A stretch of DNA of 64,000 nucleotides. Origin: BJHQ01 sp964654285 (GTDB lineage Bacteria; Planctomycetota; UBA11346). The stretch is from NCBI GenBank assembly GCA_964654285.1, contig CAZZJC010000014.1, positions 1 to 64,000 on the forward strand, read 5' to 3'. Positions 8,297 through 16,625 of the stretch are shown piece by piece (positions within the stretch are counted from its first letter, which is position 1; each line of letters begins with the position of its first letter). A program made the translations under genes and the position numbers. The notes below the pieces were generated by a model that was not told the DNA's origin, did no database searches, and worked only from the letters and a program-made list of their open reading frames with translations.

Positions 8297-9178
8297 TCAG
8301 CCGGCGTCGCGCCGATCCGGCGACCGCGTCGGCACCCGTCCGCCCAGATCGCGGAACTCGGTCGGCGTGGTGCCGACCTCGCGTCGGAAGTGGCGGGTGA
8401 ACTCGTGGCTGCGCGCATAGCCCGCGCGCTCGGCGATGGCGGCGATGCTCAGGTCCGTTTCGAGCAGCAGATGCTTGGCCTGCATGAGCCGGTTGCGGCG
8501 TAGGAGTTCGGCCGGGGTCAGGCCGTAGATGCGGCGGAAGCGATGCCGGAGCGCATCGTAGTTGGGCACCTGGCGGTTGAGCACGCCGACGAGCCGGGCG
8601 GGATTGCCGTGGTGCTGCTGGATGAGATCGAACAGGCGGGCCGCCTCGACGTCGCTGGGGGCGGCAGAAGCGGTCGCGCGGCTCGGCACGGTGGCGACCG
8701 GGATGCGATCGGGGTGCTCGTGGCCGCGCGCCACCGCGACCAGGAGCAGACGCAGCCAGGCCGAGGCGGCGCTCGCCGAGCCGGCGCGTTGGCCCTGGTG
8801 TTCAGCGACCAGGCGGCGGAACACATCCTGCCAGCGGCCCAGGACCGGGTCGGCCAGCGTCCACACCCGCTGGGCGGGATCGACGGCCTTCAACGCCGGA
8901 CACTCGTCCAGCAGCGCGTCGTCGACTTCATAATGGACCACCCAGAGCGTGGGCCGATCGCCAGGCGCGTTGATGTAGCCGTGCTCCTCGCCGCGCCGGA
9001 ACAGGAGCAGCGTGTCGGGCTGGATAGTGAGTTCGTGCCCGGCATGGATGGCGGTGCAGGCGCTGCCGGTGAACAGGCAGAGCTCGTCATAGGCGTGACG
9101 ATGGCGGTGGCATCCGTCGCCGGGTCGCGACGGCGTGACGCTCAACGAGACCACGCGCGGCAGGGGGGCTTCACGCAC
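8297..9178 (-). CDS. AraC-family transcriptional regulator
   Basis: This 293-residue protein has an N-terminal cupin-like sensor (HRHRHAYDELCLF, then a GHE block) and a C-terminal AraC double helix-turn-helix (ETDLSIAAIAERAGYARSHEFTRHFRREVGTTPTEFR). The start is GTG. It lies divergently beside the URO-D-like gene at 9323, its likely target, as AraC regulators often control adjacent catabolic genes. The ligand is unknown; a sugar is the usual type for this family. Confidence 0.9.
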   Translation of the reverse strand: MREAPLPRVVSLSVTPSRPGDGCHRHRHAYDELCLFTGSACTAIHAGHELTIQPDTLLLFRRGEEHGYINAPGDRPTLWVVHYEVDDALLDECPALKAVDPAQRVWTLADPVLGRWQDVFRRLVAEHQGQRAGSASAASAWLRLLLVAVARGHEHPDRIPVATVPSRATASAAPSDVEAARLFDLIQQHHGNPARLVGVLNRQVPNYDALRHRFRRIYGLTPAELLRRNRLMQAKHLLLETDLSIAAIAERAGYARSHEFTRHFRREVGTTPTEFRDLGGRVPTRSPDRRDAG

Positions 9179-9322
9179 CCGCGCAGGTTGCCGCGGCGGC
9201 GTCAGCGGGCCAGCGGGACTCCTCCGATCCGGCGACAGGAACCTCCGGGCCGGAGGGTGGCGGCAACTCGCACCGGGTTAGGATGTCTGCTGATCCCCCA
9301 CCCACTCCGCGCAGGTGATCCC

Positions 9323-10594
9323 ATGGCCGCTCCGGCACCGCAACCCGTCCTCTCCGCCCCTTCCGCCAAGGATCGCGACATCCTGCGTCGACTCGCGGCC
9401 CAGTGGCGCGAGATCACGGATTCGCCGCGTTGCGCCTGGAATCGCGAACAGTGGCGTCGTCTGGCCGACCTTGAGGGCAGCGAACGTCCGCTGGTGGCGG
9501 TGATCCCCGAAGGCGCGACCGCGGAATTCATCGCCGGAATGCCGCTGGAATGCGAAGGCCAGCATGCGCGCGACACCGAACGCGGTCTGCGCCTGCGCCT
9601 GAAGCACTGGCATGAGATCGCCGACGACACGCCCTGGATGCCGTTTCATGATGTTCCACTGCGCGCCCACCACAGCGGTTACGGCGTCGAGATTCCGAGC
9701 CAGCATGGCGCCGATCGCGGCAGCATGGTCTGGACCGCGCCGCTCACCGACCTCGCCCGCGATCTGCCGAAGCTCCGTCACCGTGAATGGACGATCGATC
9801 GCCCGGCCGAAGAGGCCAAGGTCGCCTGGGCCCACTCGGCCTTCGGCGATCTGCTGCCGGTGCGCGCGGTCAGTGGAGGTTGGTGGACCCTGGGCCTGAC
9901 CTGGGAGGTCATCCGCCTGGTCGGACTCCAACCGCTGATGACCCTGATGTACGACGATCCCGACCACCTGCATGAGCTGATGGCCTGGATGCGCGACGAC
10001 CACCACCTGATGATCGACTGGTTCGCCAAGGAAAAGCTGCTGTTCCAGCACCACCATTCCGGCGCGATCGGTTCCGGCGGCTACGGCCCGACCCTGAGCC
10101 TTGGAAACCATCCGATCGGCGTCGATCCCAGCCAGATGATCGGCTTCAGCGAAAGCCAGGAAACGGTCGGCGTCTCGCCCAAGCTCTTCGCCAAATTCAT
10201 CCTGCCCTACCAGATCCCGCTGACCGAACGCTTCGGCCTGAATTATTACGGCTGCTGCGAACCCCTGCACCAGCGCATCGAACACGTCCTGAAGATCCCG
10301 CGCCTGCGCTTCCTGTCGTCGTCGCCCTGGTGCGACGACCAGATCCTGGCCAAGCGCCTCGGCCGCGACTACGTGATCTTCAAGAAGCCCAACCCGGCCC
10401 CGGTCTGCGTCGGCTTCAACGAAGACGCGATGCGCGAAGAACTCCGCAAAACCCTCGCCGCCGCCAAGGACTGCCATCTCGCCTTCATCATGAAGGACAC
10501 CCACACCATCGAGAACCAGCCCGACCGCCTCGGCCGCTGGACCCGCATCGCGCGCGAGGAGATCGACACCGCCCTGGCGGTGAAGGCGGGGTGA
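9323..10594 (+). CDS. uroporphyrinogen decarboxylase (URO-D)-like protein
   Basis: This 423-residue protein resembles the URO-D/MtaA superfamily, in particular the long clade in planctomycetes and related bacteria that lies near sugar-use genes and not near heme genes. Visible features include Y-Y-G-C-C-E-P near the C-terminal half and a barrel-like alternation. The classic heme-pathway HemE N-terminal R-x-x-G-R-Y motif is absent, so a true decarboxylase role in heme synthesis is unlikely. Methyl transfer or sugar-related chemistry is possible. It is divergent from the AraC regulator. Confidence 0.72.
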   Translation: MAAPAPQPVLSAPSAKDRDILRRLAAQWREITDSPRCAWNREQWRRLADLEGSERPLVAVIPEGATAEFIAGMPLECEGQHARDTERGLRLRLKHWHEIADDTPWMPFHDVPLRAHHSGYGVEIPSQHGADRGSMVWTAPLTDLARDLPKLRHREWTIDRPAEEAKVAWAHSAFGDLLPVRAVSGGWWTLGLTWEVIRLVGLQPLMTLMYDDPDHLHELMAWMRDDHHLMIDWFAKEKLLFQHHHSGAIGSGGYGPTLSLGNHPIGVDPSQMIGFSESQETVGVSPKLFAKFILPYQIPLTERFGLNYYGCCEPLHQRIEHVLKIPRLRFLSSSPWCDDQILAKRLGRDYVIFKKPNPAPVCVGFNEDAMREELRKTLAAAKDCHLAFIMKDTHTIENQPDRLGRWTRIAREEIDTALAVKAG

Positions 10595-10660
10595 ATCCAG
10601 GTTGGCCGGCCTCCTGAGAACGCCGGCGTCCCACCGGTTGGTGAACTCACATCCGCAGGA

Positions 10661-11014
10661 TCAGAACCGGTTTCGCTGGGTCGTTCGGGTTGACGGGCGC
10701 AACCGACGACGCGCTTGATCGCCGGAATGATCCCGCATGTAGGAACGCAGTGCTCGCATCAGGGCCCGGGTGCCGCCGTGCGCCCGGAACCACTGCGCCG
10801 TCCGGACTGGGATCGTGAACGAATCCGATTCGGCGCAGCGGATCATCCCCGCAACCTCGTGACCCAGGTCGGGGGAGTCATCGGTGACCTGCGGCCGGCG
10901 CCGCGAGGCCCGTTCCCAGCGTGCGCGATCAGACGCCGTGGGCGGGGGCAAGGACTGCAGTTTGCCCCGTAGGCGGACAAGCGGACTAACGGGAGCGGTC
11001 GTGGCGGTGGGCAT
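10661..11014 (-). CDS. BrnA-like antitoxin
   Basis: This 117-residue protein overlaps the end of the BrnT-like toxin gene by 29 bases. Its C-terminal part (SFTIPVRTAQWFRAHGG, then LMRALRSYMRDH) resembles the ribbon-helix-helix region of BrnA-type antitoxins, in which a short strand is followed by a helix ending in LRAYM. It would neutralise the toxin and autorepress the operon. The N-terminal extension is longer than usual. Similarity is partial, so the call rests largely on toxin linkage. Confidence 0.6.
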   Translation of the reverse strand: MPTATTAPVSPLVRLRGKLQSLPPPTASDRARWERASRRRPQVTDDSPDLGHEVAGMIRCAESDSFTIPVRTAQWFRAHGGTRALMRALRSYMRDHSGDQARRRLRPSTRTTQRNRF

Positions 11015-11294
11015 GGCGGCGCCTCTCGGCGGCAGTGGCGTTGCGGACCGAGATGATGCGCAGGCGATCCCCGCGCTCGGTCCAGGTGACATGCAGCAGG
11101 ATCTGTCGCTGTTCTGGCAGGGATCCCAGCGTGTTCCAGCGATCTTCCCCGTAGTCCCGTCGCCGATCCAGCCAGGTCATTACAGCGGTCGGATCCTGGT
11201 TCAGGACACGATAACCATCGTCAAAGCTGAATCCATGTAGGCGGAGATTGGAGGCAGCCTTGTTGGGATCGCCATCGAAGGGAGGTGTTTCCAT
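10986..11294 (-). CDS. BrnT-family (DUF497) ribonuclease toxin
   Basis: This 102-residue protein shows the BrnT pattern: an early D-P-N-K-A-A-S-N-L-R-x-H-G-x-S-F block, a central acidic/Gly stretch, and the late R-I-I-S-V-R-N-A-T-A-A-E-R-R-R-H motif. BrnT is a RelE-fold ribonuclease that blocks translation when its antitoxin is lost. The gene precedes its antitoxin, the normal brnTA order. The start shown gives a conventional length; a short upstream trim is possible. Confidence 0.8.
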   Translation of the reverse strand: METPPFDGDPNKAASNLRLHGFSFDDGYRVLNQDPTAVMTWLDRRRDYGEDRWNTLGSLPEQRQILLHVTWTERGDRLRIISVRNATAAERRRHAHRHDRSR

Positions 11295-11354
11295 GCAAAG
11301 TCCGTGGAATATGTCGTCAGGAACCCTGACGGGAAGGGATCACGAGTTGCCGCA

Positions 11355-12881
11355 TCAGAACCAGCGGCCCTCAAGCCAAACCAGACCGCCAGCGGCGAGC
11401 AATGACACGACCGCGATGACGGTTGACGGGGCGGCATAGGCCCAGGCGGCGAGGCCGCGTACGATCCTGGCCTGTTCATCGCGTCCGCCTGACTGCGCCC
11501 ACCAGCACCAGCCAGCTGCGTGCAGCCCGGCCAGGGTGGCGAGACCCACGAGGGCGACGACCGGCACCCAACCGTCTTCCATGGCCGGAGACAGGATCAG
11601 GACGGAGGCCATGCCGCAGACGAACACCAGGACGATGGTGAACATGACAGCCGTTCCCAGATGCAGCGGTGACGGGAGATCCGTCCGGTTCCCGCACCAG
11701 AACCGGGCCACGAGCCAGGGCGCGAACCCGCCGCCGATGGCCATGGTGGAACCGGCCAGCAGTCCCCAACGCGTCGAACCCAGCAGGCGTCGGGAAAAAG
11801 CGGCCCCGCTGAGCGCACCCGTCACCAGCACGGTGATCCAGACATACCAGCCCCAATCGGGGATGCTCATGACGAACGCACCGCGCTCCAGGGCAGGTCG
11901 CTGATCCGAACTGAAGGCGAGATCCTTGGCGAAATCCGCGTCTTCCCCCAGACGCAGTTCGACCCTGGTCGTGCGTTGGGTCGGGGTCCTGGGATCGAGT
12001 CCGAGCCAGGCGCAGACCGCAGCATGGCCGACGCTCACCCCATTTGGGCCGAGTTCGCTCGTAGGCATGTACCGGTGCCAGTTCCAGCGTGGTTCCCAGA
12101 TCGGGGCCACCGCTCGACGACCGCGTGCGGCGACGGGCGAGGTCCACCATCCGGCCAGTTGGAGATGCACCCGGGTATGGCCACCGCCGATGGAGGCGCG
12201 TAAAGGAAACCACGGCTCGATGCTCGGGAAGTCGAGCAGCAGGGCTGGGGCGCGGCCCTGCCAACGATCCGGGTCGGCTTTTGTATCAGGATCGAGCCTG
12301 ACCGCGATGATGCTGTGGCCGCCATCGGCGTAGGGCGCAAAACCGGCCAATCGCTCTGGTGGTAACGCGCGACCGAGTCTCGCCAACCGGAGAGCGAGTT
12401 GGGCCGGAGCCTCGGCAGGCAGCACGGTGGCAGCCAGTCCATCGGCTCTAATGGTGGTTTCATCCATGCCGGCAGCAGCACGGGATTCCATGAGATTCGG
12501 AATGAGTGCCAGGTGGATAAGGAACGGTACACCGGGGACCAGCAAAGTGGTGACTACTGCGGTGGTGTCGACCAGCCGCCGTGCCGCCGCCCGCGGTGGA
12601 TCCACGATCCCGCCCTGCATCCACGGCATATCCCGCGCCAGGTCGATCTTCACCTGGTCCGGTCGGCCGCGCACGGGCACGAGCCAGATGCCGCTCTCGC
12701 TGGCGGCGAGATCCAGGCGCACCGCGAGGGCCATGCGCTGACGGCCGTCGGCGTGGGTGATCAGCGCGGTCTGATCGCGTTCGGCGATGCGCGGCCAGTC
12801 GGCGCCCATTTTGAAGGACGCCCCGTCGGCACCCAACGTTCCGATCAGCAGCATGACGAGCAGCAGACGCAGGACGGTCAT
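11355..12881 (-). CDS. DUF2330-like exported membrane protein
   Basis: This protein of about 508 residues has a signal peptide (MTVLRLLLVMLLIGT) and an extracytoplasmic domain reminiscent of DUF2330: the D-Q-T-A-L-I-T-H-A-D-G block followed by a hydrophobic strand and W-L-V-P-V. The C-terminal third contains about five predicted transmembrane helices. An upstream ATG at 12914 would add 11 residues. Function is unknown in the family. It is followed on the same strand by the toxin-antitoxin pair about 60 bases later. The family call is tentative. Confidence 0.6.
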   Translation of the reverse strand: MTVLRLLLVMLLIGTLGADGASFKMGADWPRIAERDQTALITHADGRQRMALAVRLDLAASESGIWLVPVRGRPDQVKIDLARDMPWMQGGIVDPPRAAARRLVDTTAVVTTLLVPGVPFLIHLALIPNLMESRAAAGMDETTIRADGLAATVLPAEAPAQLALRLARLGRALPPERLAGFAPYADGGHSIIAVRLDPDTKADPDRWQGRAPALLLDFPSIEPWFPLRASIGGGHTRVHLQLAGWWTSPVAARGRRAVAPIWEPRWNWHRYMPTSELGPNGVSVGHAAVCAWLGLDPRTPTQRTTRVELRLGEDADFAKDLAFSSDQRPALERGAFVMSIPDWGWYVWITVLVTGALSGAAFSRRLLGSTRWGLLAGSTMAIGGGFAPWLVARFWCGNRTDLPSPLHLGTAVMFTIVLVFVCGMASVLILSPAMEDGWVPVVALVGLATLAGLHAAGWCWWAQSGGRDEQARIVRGLAAWAYAAPSTVIAVVSLLAAGGLVWLEGRWF

Positions 12882-12954
12882 GCCTCCATGGTCTGGCGCC
12901 GAAAAGGATCGCAACCAAGCGTAGCCGGGTTCGTCGCACGGCGCGATGACATCG

Positions 12955-13791
12955 TTACGCCGTCGGTCTGGGCCGGGTTCCCATGCTCTGGTGCCGGGCG
13001 CGGTGGGCGCTCGCGGTCTCGCCGATCAGGGCGCGGAAGCGGCGCGAGAAGTACAGCGGATCGTCGAAGCCCAGGCGGCGGGCGATGCCGGCGATGGATT
13101 CGTCGGTCTCGACCAGCAGGCGGCAGGCGCGGCGCAGGCGCAGGTGCATGAGGTAGCGCTGCGGCGGGATGCCGACCTGGCGGTTCCACAGGCGGCGGAA
13201 GGTGGCGGTGCTCAGGCCGTGCCCGGCGGCGAGCTGGTCGATGTCGTGCGGCTCCAGCAGGCGCTCCTCCATCTGGGCGCGGACGGCATTGATGGCGCGC
13301 AGGCCGGTGTCGGATTCGGGCGCGGCGGCATCGAGCAGGCTGGCCAGCACCAGGCGCTCGGCGGTGCGGTCGATGCGGTCCACCGCGCCACGGGCGTCCG
13401 GGTTTTCGAGCTGGACCTTCAGGTCGGCCAGCGCCGCCAGCATCGGACCCGGTTCGCCCACGTACCAGATCGGGCGTTCGGCGGCGATGAAGCCGAGGCG
13501 CTTCAATTCGTCGCCGCTGCCGGTCGCGTAGACGAGGAAGACCTCCTCCCAGGTCTGGTGCGGGCCGTAGCGGAAATGTTCGCCGGGCCGCTGGGTCAGC
13601 ACGCACGGAGCGTGCACCGGCCATGTCCGGCCGCCGACCGTGTATTCGCCGCTGCCCTGGAGGATGAACGAAAACGCATAGATCCCGAAGAGGCGGTCGA
13701 GCCAGTCGCGCTTCTCGGCGATGAAGCCGATCGAGGCCAGGGGCAGGCGCGAGGGATGCCGGCGGGGCAGCGAGAGCAGGTGCTCGTACAT
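12955..13791 (-). CDS. AraC-family regulator divergent from sugar oxidoreductase
   Basis: This 278-residue protein has an AraC-type ligand-binding N-terminal half (GEYTVGG, then a proline/histidine block) and a C-terminal double helix-turn-helix (ESIAGIARRLGFDDPLYFSRRFRALIGETASAHR). The 156-base region shared with the divergent Gfo/Idh/MocA gene is AT-rich and holds palindromes, so this regulator probably controls that gene and the isomerase-like gene after it. The inducer is probably a sugar, but this is inferred. Confidence 0.9.
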   Translation of the reverse strand: MYEHLLSLPRRHPSRLPLASIGFIAEKRDWLDRLFGIYAFSFILQGSGEYTVGGRTWPVHAPCVLTQRPGEHFRYGPHQTWEEVFLVYATGSGDELKRLGFIAAERPIWYVGEPGPMLAALADLKVQLENPDARGAVDRIDRTAERLVLASLLDAAAPESDTGLRAINAVRAQMEERLLEPHDIDQLAAGHGLSTATFRRLWNRQVGIPPQRYLMHLRLRRACRLLVETDESIAGIARRLGFDDPLYFSRRFRALIGETASAHRARHQSMGTRPRPTA

Positions 13792-13802
13792 GCGATGGTG
13801 AA

Positions 13803-13817
13803 AATATCGTCTATATT
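13803..13817. promoter_or_regulatory. candidate AraC operator palindrome
   Basis: AATAT and ATATT flank five bases in the AT-rich intergenic region between the AraC gene and the Gfo/Idh/MocA gene. A second palindrome, TTATA-N8-TATAA, lies at 13845-13862 and overlaps the promoter spacer and -10 element. Both are plausible regulator sites, unproven. Confidence 0.3.
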
Positions 13818-13834
13818 GATGAGGGAAGCGTCCA

Positions 13835-13863
13835 TTGCTGTCGCTTATAAATACGCGTATAAT
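13835..13863 (+). promoter_or_regulatory. sigma-70-type promoter of the Gfo/Idh/MocA operon
   Basis: TTGCTG (13835-13840) and a perfect TATAAT (13858-13863) are separated by 17 bases, and the ATG follows 85 bases later. Such a consensus -10 element is striking in a genome this rich in GC and fits a strong housekeeping promoter gated by the adjacent AraC protein. Confidence 0.7.
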
Positions 13864-13947
13864 CCATGCTTCGCAGCGCGTAAACTGCATCCACGACCAA
13901 CGACCTGCAGGCCCGACCGCTGGAAATAACCACCATACGAGGACTCC

Positions 13948-14985
13948 ATGCCCCGCTATTCCAAACCTGAAGACATCACTGTCGGCGTCGTCGGCTACGG
14001 CGGCGCCTTCAACATGGGCAAGTACCATCTCGATCAGATGAAGAAGGCCGGCATGCAGCCCCTGGCCGTGGTCGAACTCGACGCGGCGCGGCTCGAGGTC
14101 GCCAAGAAGGACTTCCCCGGCATCGAGACCTATGCGACCGTCGACGCGATGCTGGCCACGTCGCGGGTGCAGATCGTGGTGATCATCACTCCGCACAACA
14201 CCCACGCCGAGATCGCCCTGAAGTGCCTCAATGCAGGCAAGCACGTGGTCTGCGAGAAGCCCTTCGCGATCACCACGGCGGAATGCGACGCGATGATCAG
14301 CGCCGCCAAGGCGAAGAACCTCTGCCTGAGCACCTACCACAACCGCCACTGGGATGGGCACATCCTCAAGGCGGTCGAGCTGATCGTGAAGGAGAAGGCG
14401 ATCGGCGAGGTCACCCGCATCGAGGCGCACATGGGCGGATACAGCAAGCCGCAGGACTGGTGGCGCACCTCGAAGACGATCAGCGGCGGCATCATGTACG
14501 ACTGGGGCGTGCATCTCCTGGAGTACAGCCTGCAGCTGATCGACGGTCAGATCAGCGAGGTCACCGGGGTGGCGAAGAACGGCTTCTGGGCCGACCAGAC
14601 GAAGTGGAAGGCCGATGCGAACGAGGACGAGGGCTTCGCGCTGGTGCGCTTCAAGGACGGCCGCTGGCTGACCCTGATGATCACCCAGCTCGATGCCAAC
14701 CCCAAGCGCGGCATCCTGGAGATCACCGGCACCAGGGGCTCCTACATCATGGAGTTCAATACCTACGAGCTGATCCAGCCCCAGGCCGACGGCCGCACCC
14801 TGGTCACCAAGGGCAGGAATCCCGAGGGCCAGCAGCACCTGTATTACCAGAACATCGCCGACCATCTGGTGAAGGACGAACCGCTGGTCATCACCGCCGA
14901 ATGGGCGCGCCGGCCCATCCACATCCTCGACCTCGCCGATGCCTCCGCCAGGCAGGGTCGCGCGATGCCGGCCACGTACGCCTGA
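13948..14985 (+). CDS. Gfo/Idh/MocA family NAD(P)-dependent oxidoreductase
   Basis: This 345-residue protein has an N-terminal Rossmann fold (V-G-V-V-G-Y-G-G-A-F, residues 12-21) and the family's C-E-K-P-F motif, followed by the alpha/beta C-terminal domain with the W-x-x-x-H/D-W-G-V-H-L block. Members oxidise or epimerise sugars and inositols using bound NAD(P). GAGGA lies shortly before the ATG. It precedes a sugar-isomerase-like TIM barrel and is divergent from an AraC regulator, suggesting a sugar or polyol pathway. The substrate cannot be read from sequence. Confidence 0.9.
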   Translation: MPRYSKPEDITVGVVGYGGAFNMGKYHLDQMKKAGMQPLAVVELDAARLEVAKKDFPGIETYATVDAMLATSRVQIVVIITPHNTHAEIALKCLNAGKHVVCEKPFAITTAECDAMISAAKAKNLCLSTYHNRHWDGHILKAVELIVKEKAIGEVTRIEAHMGGYSKPQDWWRTSKTISGGIMYDWGVHLLEYSLQLIDGQISEVTGVAKNGFWADQTKWKADANEDEGFALVRFKDGRWLTLMITQLDANPKRGILEITGTRGSYIMEFNTYELIQPQADGRTLVTKGRNPEGQQHLYYQNIADHLVKDEPLVITAEWARRPIHILDLADASARQGRAMPATYA

Positions 14986-15251
14986 TCCCCTTGCGGTGCT
15001 TGCGCCCCAGCCCTAACCGCGCTTCGCGCGGGCGTGCCTATCGGCACTCTCCGGGCTGTGGCGGCATCGGCTTCGCCGCTGCGCAGCGCAATGCGCTGCC
15101 AAGCCCGTCCCCGCTCGGCGCGCAGGCGCCTCGGGGGATTGCTCCTCGCGGGCTCTGCCCGCTACGCCCGCCAGGGACTCTCGTCCCTGGACCCGCACGG
15201 TCACAACTTTTGCCTCGAATTCCCTTCATCCAAGGACTCTAGGAACAAACC
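14986..15251. repeat. intergenic hairpin-rich (REP-like) sequence
   Basis: The gap between the oxidoreductase and TIM-barrel genes holds many short palindromes, including CGCGCTTCGCGCG, GGCTTCGCCG-type elements and a perfect 8-bp stem (15171-15178 with 15183-15190, loop TCTC). No gene is supported. It may be a processing or stabilising element in the two-gene transcript; the style matches repeats at 22908-23189 and 44522-44630. Confidence 0.6.
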
Positions 15252-16010
15252 ATGCCCGCACCCATCTCCGTCCAGCTCTATTCCCTCCGCGAAGCGATGA
15301 AGGACGGCAAGCACGCCGACGTCCTCGCCGCCCTCGGCAAGGCCGGATTCGTCGGCGTCGAGACCGCCGGCCTCTACGGCCTCAAGCCGGCCGAGTTCAA
15401 AAAGCTCGCCAGCGACCACGGCCTGGTCGTCTCGTCGACCCATGGCCCGATGCCCACCGCCGCCAACGCGGCCGAGATCATCGACACCAACCGCGCCCTG
15501 GGTTCGCCGTACGCGATCTCGGGTTTCGGCCCGAACGACTTCAAGGACCTCGACGCCATCCGCACCACCGCCGACAGGCTCAATGCCGCCATCAGCGTGC
15601 TCAAGCCGGGCGGGGTGAAGTTCGCCATGCACAACCACTGGTGGGAGTTCGAGCGCCTGCACGGCCGCGCCAAGATCGACTGGCTGCTCGACCTCTGTCC
15701 GGACCTGCAATTGGAGATCGACACCTACTGGGCCGCCAATTTCCAGGCCGAAGTCCCGGCGGATCAGGTGCGGCGCTTCGCGGCGCGGACGCCGTATCTG
15801 CACCTGAAGGATGGCCCCTTCATCAAGGACCAGCCGATGGTCGCCTGCGGCAGCGGCAAACAGGATTTTCCCGCCATCGTCGGGGCAGCCGATGCGAAGC
15901 TGCTGCAATGGGTGGTGGTCGAGCTCGACGCCTGCGCCACCGACATGCTGACCGCGGTGATCGAGAGCAAACGCTACCTGGTCGACAAGGGCCTGGCGCG
16001 CGGGCGCTGA
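15252..16010 (+). CDS. xylose-isomerase-like TIM barrel (sugar phosphate isomerase/epimerase family)
   Basis: This 252-residue protein has the family pattern: SVQLYSLREAM at the N-terminus, GFVGVETAGLYG, a central H-N-H-W-W-E-F, E-I-D-T-Y-W and a late H-L-K-D metal-binding motif. Such proteins isomerise or epimerise sugars or keto acids using a divalent metal in an eight-stranded barrel. Together with the oxidoreductase upstream it probably forms a two-gene sugar catabolic unit. The preceding 14986-15251 hairpins could modulate expression. Confidence 0.88.
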   Translation: MPAPISVQLYSLREAMKDGKHADVLAALGKAGFVGVETAGLYGLKPAEFKKLASDHGLVVSSTHGPMPTAANAAEIIDTNRALGSPYAISGFGPNDFKDLDAIRTTADRLNAAISVLKPGGVKFAMHNHWWEFERLHGRAKIDWLLDLCPDLQLEIDTYWAANFQAEVPADQVRRFAARTPYLHLKDGPFIKDQPMVACGSGKQDFPAIVGAADAKLLQWVVVELDACATDMLTAVIESKRYLVDKGLARGR

Positions 16011-16028
16011 GCACGGTATCCCGCCAGC

Positions 16029-16607
16029 ATGATCCGCTGGCGCGAGATCCTCGGCGCGGTGCGCGAACGCTGCGCCGGCCATTCCTGGCCGACGTACGCC
16101 GTGCTGCTGGCGGTCTTCACCTGGTTCAGCCTCGGGCCGCTGTTCGATGCGGATGCGTGGTCGCCGGTACGTTGGATGACGGTGGCGATCCATGAGTCCG
16201 GGCACTTCGTCACCCTGCATTGGGCTCCGATGTGGCTCAGCGTCGCCGCCGGCAGCGGATTCCAGTGGGGTGCGCCGGTGCTGTGCGGCTGGCTGCTCTG
16301 GCGTCAGGGCGAACCGTTCGCCATCCCGGTCGCGCTGGTGTGGCTGGGCATGAGCCTCGGCATGAGCTGCGCCTACATCGCCGATGCCTCGGCCCAGGCC
16401 CTGCCGATGATCAGCGTCGGCGCCTACCATCCGACCATCCACGACTGGAACTACATGCTCGACGGACTCGGTCTGCTCGGGTGCGAAGGTTTCATCGCGG
16501 GCCTGTGCCGGCTGGCATCGGTCGCATCGCTGCTGGCCGGGCTCGCCTCCGGCGTGTGGATGATCATCGAGATGGCCAAGGCGTCGCAGACGACGAACCC
16601 GCAGTAA
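16029..16607 (+). CDS. polytopic membrane protein with HExxH motif (M50-like)
   Basis: This 192-residue protein has about five predicted transmembrane segments. Near the first helices it carries the sequence T-V-A-I-H-E-S-G-H-F, in which H55-E-S-G-H59 matches the zinc-binding HExxH of M50/site-2-type metalloproteases. A second metal ligand (an N/D-P-x-x-D motif) was not identified, so catalysis is uncertain. It lies 18 bases after the isomerase gene. It could be an intramembrane protease or only a coincidence in a membrane protein. Confidence 0.6.
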   Translation: MIRWREILGAVRERCAGHSWPTYAVLLAVFTWFSLGPLFDADAWSPVRWMTVAIHESGHFVTLHWAPMWLSVAAGSGFQWGAPVLCGWLLWRQGEPFAIPVALVWLGMSLGMSCAYIADASAQALPMISVGAYHPTIHDWNYMLDGLGLLGCEGFIAGLCRLASVASLLAGLASGVWMIIEMAKASQTTNPQ

Positions 16608-16625
16608 CGGAATCCACCTGCCGGA

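Noticed and set aside
9323..10594. HemE, uroporphyrinogen decarboxylase of heme synthesis
   Set aside because: It lacks the N-terminal HemE signature and is not near heme genes; a URO-D-like paralogue is a better call.
12946..13929. Plus-strand frame antisense to the AraC gene
   Set aside because: The AraC domain match on the minus strand is clear, so this is a shadow.
14986..15251. Riboswitch before the sugar isomerase-like gene
   Set aside because: No known aptamer pattern is seen; the region looks like dispersed palindromes.
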